Of a stretch of 64,000 bases of DNA, positions 8,005 through 17,192 are shown piece after piece (position 1 is the first letter of the stretch; each line of letters begins with the position of its first letter). This DNA comes from Mycolicibacillus parakoreensis (GTDB taxonomy: Bacteria > Actinomycetota > Actinomycetes > Mycobacteriales > Mycobacteriaceae), in contig NZ_CP092365.1 of assembly GCF_022370835.2 (NCBI RefSeq), forward strand, positions 1,550,001 to 1,614,000, read 5' to 3'. The notes below the pieces were generated by a model. The model did no database searches, was not told the DNA's origin, and saw nothing but the letters and a program-made list of their open reading frames with translations. The position numbers and the translations under genes were made by a program.

Positions 8005-9522
8005 ATGGATCGCAAGTCCGACCGTAATTACGAGATAATTATCATAGGAGCTGGATTTTCCGGCATCGGGTCTGGCATTAGCTTGATGAAGGCGGGATTT
8101 ACCGACTTCTTGATGGTTGATGACGCCGATGGCGTAGGTGGTACGTGGCACTGGAACACCTACCCGGGTATCGCTGTCGATATACCGTCGTTCAGTTATC
8201 AATTCTCATACGAAATGCGGCCCTCTTGGTCGCGCACGTACGCCCACGGCAATGAGCTCAAAGCCTATGCCGAGCGATGTGTTGAAAAGTATCGGCTCTG
8301 GGACCATATTCGTTTCAACACAACCATTACCGAGGCTTGTTTCGACGAGAACGCAACACGGTGGCATTTGACCAGTGCCAATGGTGAGGAGTTCACGGCA
8401 CGCTTCGTGATAAATTGCTCCGGCGTTCTCAGTCGGCCAAAGTGGCCTGAAATCAAGGGGGTGCGAGATTTCGCCGGCGTTACGCTCCACACGGCTAGAT
8501 GGGACAATGCCAAAGATCTCAGCGGGAAGAGGGTTGCAGTAATCGGTACCGGTGCATCGGCGGTGCAACTGATACCCGAAGTCGCAAAGAAAGCAGAGAG
8601 TCTGACGGTATTTCAGCGAACTCCAATTTATTGTCTGCCGAAGCCAGACTTCCCCATACCGACGTGGGGTGGAAGGCTTCTACATTTCCTGCCGGGGGCA
8701 CAATTGGCGACCCGGACCGCCAGCCAGGCGTTCGTGGAAATCACTTTCCCAATCGCCGCTCACTTTCATACGGTGATACCGTTCGCCGATGTCATGGAGA
8801 GCGCCGCAAAGCGGTACATGCGGCGTGAGGTCCACGACCCGACGACGAGAGAACAACTCATTCCGCGCTACTCGTTGGGCTGTAAACGACCCAGCTTCCA
8901 CAATTCCTATCTCGCAACCTACAACCGGTCCAACGTTTCGCTCGAGACGAGCGGCATAACCCATATCGACCATGCATCCGTCCATACTCGAGACGGCAAA
9001 GCTCATCCCATTGACGTCTTGATCCTGGCCACCGGCTTCAAAGTGATGGAGTCGGGCAACATGCCTACTTACGTATTGAAGGGACGCGGCGGGCTGGAGC
9101 AGGCTACATGGTGGGGCGAGCATCGACTGCAGGCCTTCGAAGGGGTGAGCGTCCCGGGATTTCCGAATCATTTCAACATCTTCGGCCCGTACGGCTACAA
9201 CGGTTCCTCGTACTTCACGCTCATCGAGGCGCAGAGTCGGCACATCGTCCGGTGTCTTCGTCGCGCGCGGGCGCTGGGTGCTAACTGGGTGGAGGTCAAG
9301 AAGGAGGCGAACGACCGTTATTTCGCCGAAGTGCTAAGGCGGCGTCACAGACAGGTTTTCTGGCAGCCGAGCTGTTCCAGTGCCAACAGCTACTACTTCG
9401 ACAGGCACGGTGACGTTCCACTCCGTCCATCAACGACTCTGGAGACCTATTGGCGGAGCCGCACCTTTCGCCTCTCGGACTACCGATTCGAGAATCGGCC
9501 CGAAGAGGTGTGTCCCCGGTGA
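8005..9522 (+). CDS. flavin-containing monooxygenase, Baeyer-Villiger type (second copy)
   Basis: 505 aa from ATG 8005. FAD motif GAGFSGIGSG sits near residues 16-25, the NADPH motif GTGASAVQ near 182, and a complete BVMO fingerprint FAGVTLHTARWD near 155. It differs considerably from the copy at 6467, for example GTWHWNTYPGIAVDIPS in place of GTWRDNTYPGAACDIPS, so this is not a recent duplication. Base composition at the start is AT-rich for the window. The stop overlaps the next gene, the alpha/beta hydrolase (GTGA), a pairing expected when the hydrolase opens the ester or lactone made by the BVMO. Confidence 0.93.
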   Translation: MDRKSDRNYEIIIIGAGFSGIGSGISLMKAGFTDFLMVDDADGVGGTWHWNTYPGIAVDIPSFSYQFSYEMRPSWSRTYAHGNELKAYAERCVEKYRLWDHIRFNTTITEACFDENATRWHLTSANGEEFTARFVINCSGVLSRPKWPEIKGVRDFAGVTLHTARWDNAKDLSGKRVAVIGTGASAVQLIPEVAKKAESLTVFQRTPIYCLPKPDFPIPTWGGRLLHFLPGAQLATRTASQAFVEITFPIAAHFHTVIPFADVMESAAKRYMRREVHDPTTREQLIPRYSLGCKRPSFHNSYLATYNRSNVSLETSGITHIDHASVHTRDGKAHPIDVLILATGFKVMESGNMPTYVLKGRGGLEQATWWGEHRLQAFEGVSVPGFPNHFNIFGPYGYNGSSYFTLIEAQSRHIVRCLRRARALGANWVEVKKEANDRYFAEVLRRRHRQVFWQPSCSSANSYYFDRHGDVPLRPSTTLETYWRSRTFRLSDYRFENRPEEVCPR

Positions 9523-10484
9523 CCAGAATGGATGCCCCTGACTGGCAGCCCAGTCTTGCCAGTCATCTCGTCGCGATGTCCTCGCGAACCACGCTGCGGC
9601 CACTGGCGCAGCTGATGCCATCAAACGCCTACGGACTTGCGGTGATGGATCGCGTGCTTCGAACAGCGCTCGTAGCCTCACGGCCTCGGCGCGGCGTCAC
9701 AGTGCGCAAGGTTGACACTGTATTCGCCGGAGGCCCGGTTCGTGGGGACTGGATCACCACGCCTGCCATTAATCCGCATGCCAACCCTTTGCTGTACATC
9801 CACGGCGGCGCCTATTCTATGTGCTCGCCGGAGACGCACCGCGGTCTTCTTGGTGAACTCGCCTCGGCGAGCGGGCGCCCCATCTTCGCAGTGAAGTATC
9901 GTCTTGCCCCGCGGTATCCCTATCCCGCAGCCGCGGACGATGCGCTGAATGCGTATCGCTGGCTTACCAGCGGAGGGTCCCCGGGTTCTTGTCAGCGCAC
10001 CGTCGCGGTTGCCGGCGATTCAGCGGGCGGTCAGCTCACGATGGCCACGGCCTTGGGCGCTCGTGCAGTTGGATTGCCGCTCCCTGATGCGATGCTGCTG
10101 ATGTCTCCCGTCCTGGATCTCAGGTGCGAACTTGCCAGAGCGCGTGAACTTCGCCGCCGGGATCCTTTTGCCTCCGCTCAATCAGCGGCGCGCGCTCTTG
10201 ACCTCTACGTAGGTGGCGCAGATCGCGGAGATCCGCGCCTCAGCGTGCTTGACGCGGACCTCACCTCGATGCCGCCGATCCTCATTCAGGTGGGCGGGAG
10301 AGAAATGTTGATCGATGACTCGCGCCGTCTCGCCGAGCGACTTCAATCAGCTGGATCCCACGTCGACATCCAGGTATACCGGGGACAGATCCATGTATTC
10401 CAGGCTATGTTCCGGATTCTTCCCGAAGCCCGAGACGCGATTCATCGAGCGGGACGCTTCCTTGAAGCCTCGGAAGTCAGGTGA
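9519..10484 (+). CDS. alpha/beta hydrolase, hormone-sensitive lipase-like esterase
   Basis: 321 aa from the GTG at 9519 (GTGA overlap with the BVMO stop, GAAGAGG upstream); an ATG three codons later is the alternative. HSL-type motifs are present: oxyanion-hole HGGAYSM near residue 95, nucleophile elbow GDSAGGQ near 167, acid residue region QVGGREMLIDDS, and catalytic His in YRGQIHVFQ near 291. The family hydrolyses short to medium acyl esters and lactones. Coupled translation with a Baeyer-Villiger monooxygenase suggests it cleaves that enzyme's ester product to acid and alcohol. There is no signal peptide, so it is cytosolic. Confidence 0.92.
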   Translation: MTRMDAPDWQPSLASHLVAMSSRTTLRPLAQLMPSNAYGLAVMDRVLRTALVASRPRRGVTVRKVDTVFAGGPVRGDWITTPAINPHANPLLYIHGGAYSMCSPETHRGLLGELASASGRPIFAVKYRLAPRYPYPAAADDALNAYRWLTSGGSPGSCQRTVAVAGDSAGGQLTMATALGARAVGLPLPDAMLLMSPVLDLRCELARARELRRRDPFASAQSAARALDLYVGGADRGDPRLSVLDADLTSMPPILIQVGGREMLIDDSRRLAERLQSAGSHVDIQVYRGQIHVFQAMFRILPEARDAIHRAGRFLEASEVR

Positions 10485-10560
10485 AAGTGTCCGAACAGGC
10501 AATGCTCCTACACCTACACCACCTCGACCGCCGCAGCGTGAAGTCAGTCGTCTCTGCCTC

Positions 10561-12090
10561 ATGAGCAGCAACTTCGCGACGGCCTGTCGCGCGTACGATC
10601 CGTCGATCGTGATCATCGGGGCCGGCTTCGCCGGGGTTGCGATGGCCCACCGGCTGAAGAAGGACGGGTTCACGAACTTCACGATCCTGGAAAAGGCTGC
10701 AGACATCGGGGGTGTTTGGCGTGACAACACCTATCCGGGAGCGGCCTGCGACGTGCCGTCAGCGTTGTACTCACTCTCGTACAAGCCCAATCCTCGTTGG
10801 TCACGGCGATATGCCGAGCAGCCCGAGATACTCAAGTACCTCCAACAACTCGTGGAGAGTGGCGGACTGGCCGCGCATCTGCGTACCCAGACCGAAGTTG
10901 TCGCAATGACCTTCGATGACCAGCCAGGGCGTTGGACCCTGGTTACGAACTCGAACGAGACAATAACCTGCGATGTCGTCGTCTCGGCCGTGGGTCAGCT
11001 CTCCTTGCCCCACGTACCCGTTATTGCCGACGCAGACACCTTCCAGGGGCCGCGCTTTCATTCGGCGCGTTGGGACCGATCGGTTTCGCTTCGCGGCAAG
11101 CAAGTAGCCGTCATCGGCACAGGAGCTAGTGCCATCCAATTCGTGCCACACATCGCCCAGGAGGCGGAGCATGTCACGCTATATCAGCGCACGGCTCCGT
11201 GGATCTTGCCGAAGTGGGACAGCAGGTATGGAGTCCTTCACGACAGGGTGAGCGAGTTATTGCCGATGGCGCTGCGCCTCGAGCGTTTCGCGGTATGGCT
11301 AATTTTCGAGTTGCTCGCTGTGACGCTAGTCGACGCGAAGCCCCTCTCACGCGTCCTCGGTGCGATCGCGCGCCGCCACCTACATCGGCAGGTTGCTAGC
11401 CCATCTTTGCGCGAGCAATTGATGCCTTCGGACGCGCCAGGGTGCAAGCGAGTGCTGTTCTCGAATGATTACTATCCAGCAATCGCGAGTGATCGCGTGT
11501 CGTTGGTGCCGAAGGCTATCGCAGAGCTCTGCGACAACGGTGTCAAGACCGTGGATGGAAAGTTTCGTCCTGCAGATGTCGTGATCTACGGAACCGGGTT
11601 TCGCGCCACCGATTTTCTCGCCCCGATGTCCGTGCGCGGCTCTCGCGGAGTCTCCTTGGCCGAGGGTTGGAAGACCCAGGCGTACGCATATCTGGGCATC
11701 ACTGTCCCCATGTTCCCGAACCTGTTCCTGCTTTATGGTCCCAACACGAATGTGGGCTCGGGGTCGATCCTCTACATGATCGAGTCACAAGTCCGTCACA
11801 TCGCAACGCTCATCAAAGCCGTGGCTGCTCATCCGGGTCATGCGATCGATGTCAGGGCGGAGAGCGCGCAACGCTACAACACGCGCTTGAGAAGGCGACT
11901 ACGGAGGTCGGTGTGGGCGCTGTGTGCGAGCTGGTATCGAACCTCGAGCGGGGAAATCCCGACGAACTGGCCGGGGCCTACCTTGGTTTATCGACTCCTT
12001 ACCCGGAAGCCGCACAGCGGCGATTACGTCTTGAGAAACGTCGGGCGTCTAAAGGTCGGAGACCCTGCAGAACCGAGCCTGGCCGACTAA
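10561..12090 (+). CDS. flavin-containing monooxygenase, Baeyer-Villiger type (third copy)
   Basis: 509 aa. The ATG at 10561 precedes MSSNFATACRAYDPSIVIIG; the frame is open further upstream but that part overlaps the hydrolase and looks non-coding. FAD motif GAGFAGVAM near residue 20, the GVWRDNTYPGAACDVPS segment, BVMO fingerprint FQGPRFHSARWD near 162 and NADPH motif GTGASAIQ near 186. It is closer in motif wording to the first copy (6467) than to the second. No strong Shine-Dalgarno is seen before the start. It ends the first operon; a new promoter follows before the P450. Confidence 0.92.
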   Translation: MSSNFATACRAYDPSIVIIGAGFAGVAMAHRLKKDGFTNFTILEKAADIGGVWRDNTYPGAACDVPSALYSLSYKPNPRWSRRYAEQPEILKYLQQLVESGGLAAHLRTQTEVVAMTFDDQPGRWTLVTNSNETITCDVVVSAVGQLSLPHVPVIADADTFQGPRFHSARWDRSVSLRGKQVAVIGTGASAIQFVPHIAQEAEHVTLYQRTAPWILPKWDSRYGVLHDRVSELLPMALRLERFAVWLIFELLAVTLVDAKPLSRVLGAIARRHLHRQVASPSLREQLMPSDAPGCKRVLFSNDYYPAIASDRVSLVPKAIAELCDNGVKTVDGKFRPADVVIYGTGFRATDFLAPMSVRGSRGVSLAEGWKTQAYAYLGITVPMFPNLFLLYGPNTNVGSGSILYMIESQVRHIATLIKAVAAHPGHAIDVRAESAQRYNTRLRRRLRRSVWALCASWYRTSSGEIPTNWPGPTLVYRLLTRKPHSGDYVLRNVGRLKVGDPAEPSLAD

Positions 12091-12125
12091 GGGCACGAGA
12101 CGCGCACTTAACCGCTAGGCCAATA

Positions 12126-12165
12126 ATGTCTAGATATTGACATCAATGGCATCTTTGTAAAGACT
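12126..12165 (+). promoter_or_regulatory. promoter for the P450 operon with overlapping inverted repeat
   Basis: TTGACA at 12137-12142 and AAGACT at 12160-12165 (NANNNT type) are 17 bp apart, about 40 bp upstream of the P450 ATG. ATGTC (12126-12130) and GACAT (12139-12143) form an inverted repeat over the -35, a possible operator. The predicted start near 12172 also argues against the in-frame ATG at 12167. Confidence 0.5.
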
Positions 12166-12205
12166 GGTGGACGCCGTCAAAGCGGCCCAGCGTCCAGGAG
12201 GAACC

Positions 12206-13663
12206 ATGACGAATCACCTTCTCGCACCTGCGCACCACGTGAAGGAGCGGTTGTCCTCTGTGATCATGGTCCCCGCGCCTCACGCCGTCGACGACAGATG
12301 GCGTCGATGGAGCCGGGACTGGCCGGTTCGTGAACTGGCACCGGCACCCGCGGGCAGTGGATTGAAAGCCGTCCGGGGGGATGCCGGACTGCCCTTCGTA
12401 GGTCACACGCTCGACTACATCCGATTCGGCTCGGATTTCAGTCGAGAGCGCTACGACCGTCTGGGTTCGGTGTCGTGGATGGGCGCGTTCGGCACCAAGA
12501 TGGTGGTCATCGCCGGCCCTGACGCCACTCGAGAGGCGTTCACGAGCGAAGCGAAGGCATTCTCTCAGGATGGCTGGTCCTTCCTGATCGACGCCTTCTT
12601 CCATCGCGGTTTGATGCTCATGAGCTTCGACGAGCACTTGATGCACCGGCGCATCATGCAGGAGGCGTTTACGCGTCCGCGCCTGACCGGATACGTCGAA
12701 CAGGTAACGCCATGCGTTCGCTCGGCAGTGCCTGCGTGGCCGGTGGGCCCGTCGGTTCGAATCTACCCACTGTTGAAGGAACTCACCCTCGACATCGCTA
12801 CCGACGTCTTCATGGGCGGCCGCGGCAAGGACGAGAGCGATGCTGTCAACAAGGCGTTCGTCGCTACGGTCCGGGCGGCGAGTTCCCTTGTGCGTGCTCC
12901 GCTTCCGGGAACCAGATTCCGCGCTGGTGTGCAAGGGCGGCGCGTTTTGGAGGACTACTTCTTCCGGCATCTGCCGGCCGCGCGAGCCGGTGAAACGGAG
13001 GATCTGTTCGCTGCTCTCTGTCAAGCCACGACCGAAGACGGGGAGCGGTTTTCCGACGAGGATGTGGTGAATCACATGATCTTCTTGATGATGGCGGCCC
13101 ACGACACCTCGACGATCACCACCACAGCGGTCACCTATTTCCTTGCCAAGTATCCGCAGTGGCAGGAGGCTGCGGCTGCGGAAGCCGCGGCCATCGGTGA
13201 CGGGTTGCCGGACATCGAGGCCCTGGAGAAGATGACGGTCATCGACCTCGTGATCAAGGAAGCGCTCAGACTGCTTGCACCTGTTCCGCTGGTGATGCGC
13301 AAGACGGTTCGAGATGTCGCCATCGATGGATATCACATCCCCTCGAACACGTTATGCGCTATAACGCCTGCCGTAAATCACTTCGATCGAACGATCTGGA
13401 GTGATCCGGGGCGGTTCGATCCCTCACGTTTCGACGAGCCTCGGCGCGAAGACCAACACCACCGATTCGCCTGGGTTCCGTTCGGAGGTGGAGCGCACAA
13501 GTGCATCGGCATGCAATTCGGGACGCTCGAGGTCAAAGCAATCCTGCACAGGATGCTGCGTTCGCTCACCTGGACGGTGCCGGAGAACTATCACGTCCGA
13601 TGGGACAACACCTCCCTGCCCATTCCGGTGGACGGACTTCCGTTGCAGTTGAAGCGCCGATGA
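12206..13663 (+). CDS. cytochrome P450 monooxygenase
   Basis: 485 aa. The ATG at 12206 follows a perfect AGGAGG. P450 signatures in order are the I-helix oxygen-binding MMAAHDTST, the K-helix ExxR-type KEALRL, the PERF-like region FDPSRFDEP, and the heme-binding FGGGAHKCIG with the cysteine ligand near residue 433. Length is that of soluble bacterial P450s with a somewhat extended N-terminus, as in the mycobacterial CYP136 family; that placement is tentative. It hydroxylates a hydrophobic substrate using electrons from a ferredoxin, and no ferredoxin gene is adjacent. It overlaps the next gene by ATGA. Confidence 0.95.
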   Translation: MTNHLLAPAHHVKERLSSVIMVPAPHAVDDRWRRWSRDWPVRELAPAPAGSGLKAVRGDAGLPFVGHTLDYIRFGSDFSRERYDRLGSVSWMGAFGTKMVVIAGPDATREAFTSEAKAFSQDGWSFLIDAFFHRGLMLMSFDEHLMHRRIMQEAFTRPRLTGYVEQVTPCVRSAVPAWPVGPSVRIYPLLKELTLDIATDVFMGGRGKDESDAVNKAFVATVRAASSLVRAPLPGTRFRAGVQGRRVLEDYFFRHLPAARAGETEDLFAALCQATTEDGERFSDEDVVNHMIFLMMAAHDTSTITTTAVTYFLAKYPQWQEAAAAEAAAIGDGLPDIEALEKMTVIDLVIKEALRLLAPVPLVMRKTVRDVAIDGYHIPSNTLCAITPAVNHFDRTIWSDPGRFDPSRFDEPRREDQHHRFAWVPFGGGAHKCIGMQFGTLEVKAILHRMLRSLTWTVPENYHVRWDNTSLPIPVDGLPLQLKRR

Positions 13664-14313
13664 CCGTCGACCACAGGCCCTACCTCGAACCCACGGAGTT
13701 TCTTGACTGGCAACAAGATTCGGTACGTGACTTCGTGTCATCGACGATCCGTGATGCCTGCGGCGACACCGAGAAGGCCATCGCCATCTTCACCGCGGTC
13801 CGTGACTCCATTTGGTACGACCCCTACACGGTGACCGACAACCCGCACGCGTATCGCGCCAGCACCGTCGCGACCGCAGAACGGGCCTACTGCGTCCCGA
13901 AGGCCGTGCTCTTGACTGCAGCGTGCCGAGCGGCGGGAATCCCGGCGCGGCTGGGGTTCGCCGACGTCCGAAACCACCTCCAGACCAAGGCATTGCGCGA
14001 GCGGATGGGTGGTAGCGACGTTTTCGTCTACCACGGCTACAGTCTCATGTTCCTCAACGGTGCGTGGGTAAAGGCCACCCCGGCGTTCAATCGCGAGCTG
14101 TGCGCACGCTTCGGTGTCTCGCCGATCGAGTTCGACGGCCGTAGCGACGCGCTACTCCATGGTTTCACCGCTGACGGCACCCAGCACATGGAGTATCTGC
14201 GCGACCGGGGAGCCTACGACGATCTACCCCTAGCAGACATCCTGCAAGCACTGAGAACGCATTACGGCACATTCATCGATCAGCCGAACAGCCGTCCCGA
14301 CCTCTTCGCCTGA
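13660..14313 (+). CDS. transglutaminase-like (papain-fold) protein
   Basis: 217 aa; ATG overlaps the P450 stop. The transglutaminase-like core is clear: ERAYCVPKAVLLTAACRAAG with the presumptive catalytic Cys at residue 78, then GIPARLGFADVRNH, then VYHGYSLMFLNGAWVKATPAF supplying His and an Asn/Asp-type third residue. Known members are proteases, amidases or transferases using a Cys-His-Asp triad; several act as peptide or amide hydrolases. Its presence between a P450 and an acyl-CoA ligase is unusual for a catabolic operon. It might release or transfer an acyl group as an amide or thioester. Function is not assigned. Confidence 0.8.
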   Translation: MTVDHRPYLEPTEFLDWQQDSVRDFVSSTIRDACGDTEKAIAIFTAVRDSIWYDPYTVTDNPHAYRASTVATAERAYCVPKAVLLTAACRAAGIPARLGFADVRNHLQTKALRERMGGSDVFVYHGYSLMFLNGAWVKATPAFNRELCARFGVSPIEFDGRSDALLHGFTADGTQHMEYLRDRGAYDDLPLADILQALRTHYGTFIDQPNSRPDLFA

Positions 14314-14327
14314 AAGGGCACTACACG

Positions 14328-15959
14328 ATGCAAAGCACAATGCAAAATGTTCCGCTCACGGTGTCGGCGATCGTCCAGCATGCGGCAGCCATACACGGTG
14401 ACAGCGAGGTCGTCACTCCGACCGGAAATGGATATCGGAGAACGCCTTACCGCATTGTGCTGGCGCGAGTGGCTCGCCTTGCCAATGCGCTGCGCAGTCT
14501 TGGCGTCACGGCAGACCAACGCGTGGCCACCTTCCAGTGGAGCAACCAGGAACATCTGGAGGCCTACTGTGCGATTCCCTCCATGGGCGCGGTCCTGCAC
14601 ACGCTCAACATTCGTTTGGCCCCAGAGCAACTGGCGTACATCGCCAACCACGCGAGCGATCAGATCGTCCTAGTCGACGCTTCGGTTGCCCCGTTGTTGG
14701 CGCGCGCGCTCCCAGCGATGGCGTCGGTGCACACCGTCATCGTCACCGGAGAGGGCGACCTTGCCCCGCTACAGGGATGCGGGAAGACCGTTCTGCGTTA
14801 CGAGGAAGTGCTTGCCGGCCAAGAAGAATCATTCGACTGGCCTGAGCTCGACGAGCTGTCCGCCGCGGCCATGTGTTATACGAGCGGTACCACCGGAGAT
14901 CCCAAAGGCGTCGTCTACAGCCACCGTTCGACGTACCTTCACTCCCTGACCGCCTGCACAGCTAACGCTTTGTCAGTCAGCGAGGCCGACCGTCTGCTGG
15001 CCATCGTCCCAATGTTTCACGCCAATGCGTGGGGGCTTATTTACGCAGCGTTGATGTCCGGTGCGGATCTGGTACTGCCTGACCGGTATCTCCAAGCCGA
15101 ACCGTTGGTGTCGATCATCGAAGACACCAGACCGACCTTGGCCGGTGCAGTGCCGACGATCTGGAACGATGTCGACCGATATCTGGATTCGCACCCTGAG
15201 CGGGACATTTCTTCGTTACGGCTGGTCGCGTGCGGGGGGTCTGCTGTTCCGCTTTCGTTGATGCGGGCATTCGAAGAGAAGTACGACGTGCCCATTGTGC
15301 AGGCCTGGGGTATGACCGAAACCTCTCCGTTGGCGACCGTTGCACGTCCGCCTCACAGAGCCGACGCGACGCGGCGCTGGGAGCTGCGCGCATCCCAGGG
15401 CCGGCCGATCTGCGGTGTCGAAATCCGGTTGCGGGACGACGACGGGAAAGACGTGCCGTGGGACGGGCAATCAGTTGGGGAGATCCAGGCGCGCGGTCCC
15501 TGGATCACCGGGTCCTATTTCGGAGACAACGATACGGAGAAGTTCGACGAAGGATGGCTGCGTACCGGTGATGTGGGCAAGATCGAGGCCGAGGGCTATC
15601 TGACACTGACCGACCGCTCGAAAGACGTCATCAAGTCAGGTGGCGAATGGATCTCCTCGGTGGAGCTGGAAAACACGCTGATCGGCCACCCTGCCGTGTA
15701 CGAAGCGGCGGTAGTCGGCGTCGCGGACGATAAATGGCAGGAAAGGCCGTTGGCGCTTGTCGTCGTCCACCCCGGAACCGATGTTGACATTGACCAACTC
15801 CGATCGTTCCTTGCGGACAAAGTCGCCAAATGGTGGATTCCCGAGCGATGGAGCTTCGTGTCCGATATTCCGAGAACGAGCGTCGGAAAGTACGACAAAA
15901 AGGCCATCCGTGCGCGCCACTCTGCCGGCGAATACCTCATCGAAATCGAAACGTCATAA
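14328..15959 (+). CDS. AMP-dependent acyl-CoA synthetase (FadD-like)
   Basis: 543 aa from ATG 14328, with GAAAGGG upstream. ANL superfamily motifs: P-loop-like YTSGTTGDPKGVVYSHR near residue 184, the QAWGMTETSP motif, GWLRTGDVGKI, and the C-terminal catalytic lysine in SVGKYDKKAIR. It activates a carboxylic acid with ATP and CoA to the acyl-CoA. Length and motifs match medium- or long-chain fatty acid-type ligases. In this operon it would activate the acid released by ester cleavage and feed the acyl-CoA dehydrogenases that follow. Confidence 0.94.
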   Translation: MQSTMQNVPLTVSAIVQHAAAIHGDSEVVTPTGNGYRRTPYRIVLARVARLANALRSLGVTADQRVATFQWSNQEHLEAYCAIPSMGAVLHTLNIRLAPEQLAYIANHASDQIVLVDASVAPLLARALPAMASVHTVIVTGEGDLAPLQGCGKTVLRYEEVLAGQEESFDWPELDELSAAAMCYTSGTTGDPKGVVYSHRSTYLHSLTACTANALSVSEADRLLAIVPMFHANAWGLIYAALMSGADLVLPDRYLQAEPLVSIIEDTRPTLAGAVPTIWNDVDRYLDSHPERDISSLRLVACGGSAVPLSLMRAFEEKYDVPIVQAWGMTETSPLATVARPPHRADATRRWELRASQGRPICGVEIRLRDDDGKDVPWDGQSVGEIQARGPWITGSYFGDNDTEKFDEGWLRTGDVGKIEAEGYLTLTDRSKDVIKSGGEWISSVELENTLIGHPAVYEAAVVGVADDKWQERPLALVVVHPGTDVDIDQLRSFLADKVAKWWIPERWSFVSDIPRTSVGKYDKKAIRARHSAGEYLIEIETS

Positions 15960-15997
15960 CGTCAAATCCCTGAAATTCCAACTGTCGGAAGGTAATC

Positions 15998-17143
15998 ATG
16001 TCCTCACCAATCTCTCCCTGGATGAATGCCGAATTACTCGAGCTTCGTGACCTCGCTGCGAAGTTCTTCTCGGCCGAATTGGCGCCGCATGCGAACCGCT
16101 TTGCAGACCAGCACCACGTCGACCGAGAACTGTGGAACCGAGCAGGCGAGCTGGGCCTGCTCTGCATGTCTATACCTGAGGAATACGGCGGAGGCGGTGG
16201 CACTTTCGCGCACGAAGCGGTCGTGCTTGAAGAGCAGGCCCGCATAGGTGACAGCTCATGGGGCGCGGGACTGCACAGCGGAATCGTCGCCCACTACATC
16301 CTGCAGTACGCGACTGAAGAGCTGCGCGCGCAGTGGCTTCCCAAGATGGCGTCCGGTGAAATGATCGGGGCGATCGCCATGACAGAACCGGGGACCGGGT
16401 CCGATCTGCAGAGCGTCAAGACAAAAGCCCTCCTGGACGGTGACGAGTACGTGATCACCGGCTCCAAGACTTTCATCACCAACGGCCAACAGGCCGACCT
16501 CATCATCGTTGTTGCCAAGACAGATCCGAGCCAGGGCGCTGCGGGCATCTCTTTGATCGTTGTCGAGGCTGACCGGGCGGGATTCCGGCGCGGCAAGGTT
16601 CTCGACAAAATCGGCCAGCGCGGCCAGGACACCTCCGAGTTGTTCTTCGATGAAGTGAGAGTTCCGCGCTCGCATCTACTGGGCCAGTCTGAGGGACAGG
16701 GCTTCATTCAGCTGATGACGCAGCTGCCACAAGAGCGACTCATCGTCGCGGTGGGGGCTGTCGCAGCGATGGAACTTGCCCTGGAGCAGACGCTCAAGTA
16801 CACCCGTGAGCGGGAGGCGTTCGGTCGGCCTGTCTTTGGCTTTCAGAACACTAAGTTCACGCTGGCTGAAGCCGCGACAGAAACGCGCATCGCACGAGTG
16901 TTCCTCGACTACTGCATCGACCTGCACCTTGCGGGTCAACTCGACGTGCAGACCGTCGCCATGGCGAAGTGGTGGACCACTGAGCGAGCGATGAAGGTAC
17001 TCGATGACTGTATGCAGCTTCACGGCGGATATGGCTACATGACCGAGTACCCCATCTCGAGGTTGTGGGTGGATCAGCGCGTGCAAAAAATCTATGCCGG
17101 CACGAACGAGGTGATGAAGGAAATCATCTCGCGTTCCCTATGA
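15998..17143 (+). CDS. acyl-CoA dehydrogenase (first of two)
   Basis: 381 aa, standard ACAD length. The FAD/substrate-binding segment MTEPGTGSDLQSVKTKA lies near 130, ITGSKTFITNGQQAD follows, and the C-terminal LHGGYGYMTEYPISRLWVDQ plus KIYAGTNEVMKEI carries the catalytic glutamate after GTN. It introduces an alpha,beta double bond into an acyl-CoA and passes electrons to ETF. It follows the acyl-CoA ligase by 38 bp, so it probably performs the first oxidation of that product. Start is ATG 15998 with GGAAGG upstream. Confidence 0.95.
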   Translation: MSSPISPWMNAELLELRDLAAKFFSAELAPHANRFADQHHVDRELWNRAGELGLLCMSIPEEYGGGGGTFAHEAVVLEEQARIGDSSWGAGLHSGIVAHYILQYATEELRAQWLPKMASGEMIGAIAMTEPGTGSDLQSVKTKALLDGDEYVITGSKTFITNGQQADLIIVVAKTDPSQGAAGISLIVVEADRAGFRRGKVLDKIGQRGQDTSELFFDEVRVPRSHLLGQSEGQGFIQLMTQLPQERLIVAVGAVAAMELALEQTLKYTREREAFGRPVFGFQNTKFTLAEAATETRIARVFLDYCIDLHLAGQLDVQTVAMAKWWTTERAMKVLDDCMQLHGGYGYMTEYPISRLWVDQRVQKIYAGTNEVMKEIISRSL

Positions 17144-17192
17144 CTCAGAGGAGTTGCCGCCCGCACGTTAGTCATCTAGAGGAGGAGGACTG

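Noticed and set aside
12088..12125. tRNA-like fragment on the minus strand (GGCCTAGCGGTTAAG, resembling a D-arm)
   Set aside because: No pairing D-stem, no acceptor stem and no T-loop; the would-be T-arm side is the coding end of the third BVMO. Most likely chance resemblance.
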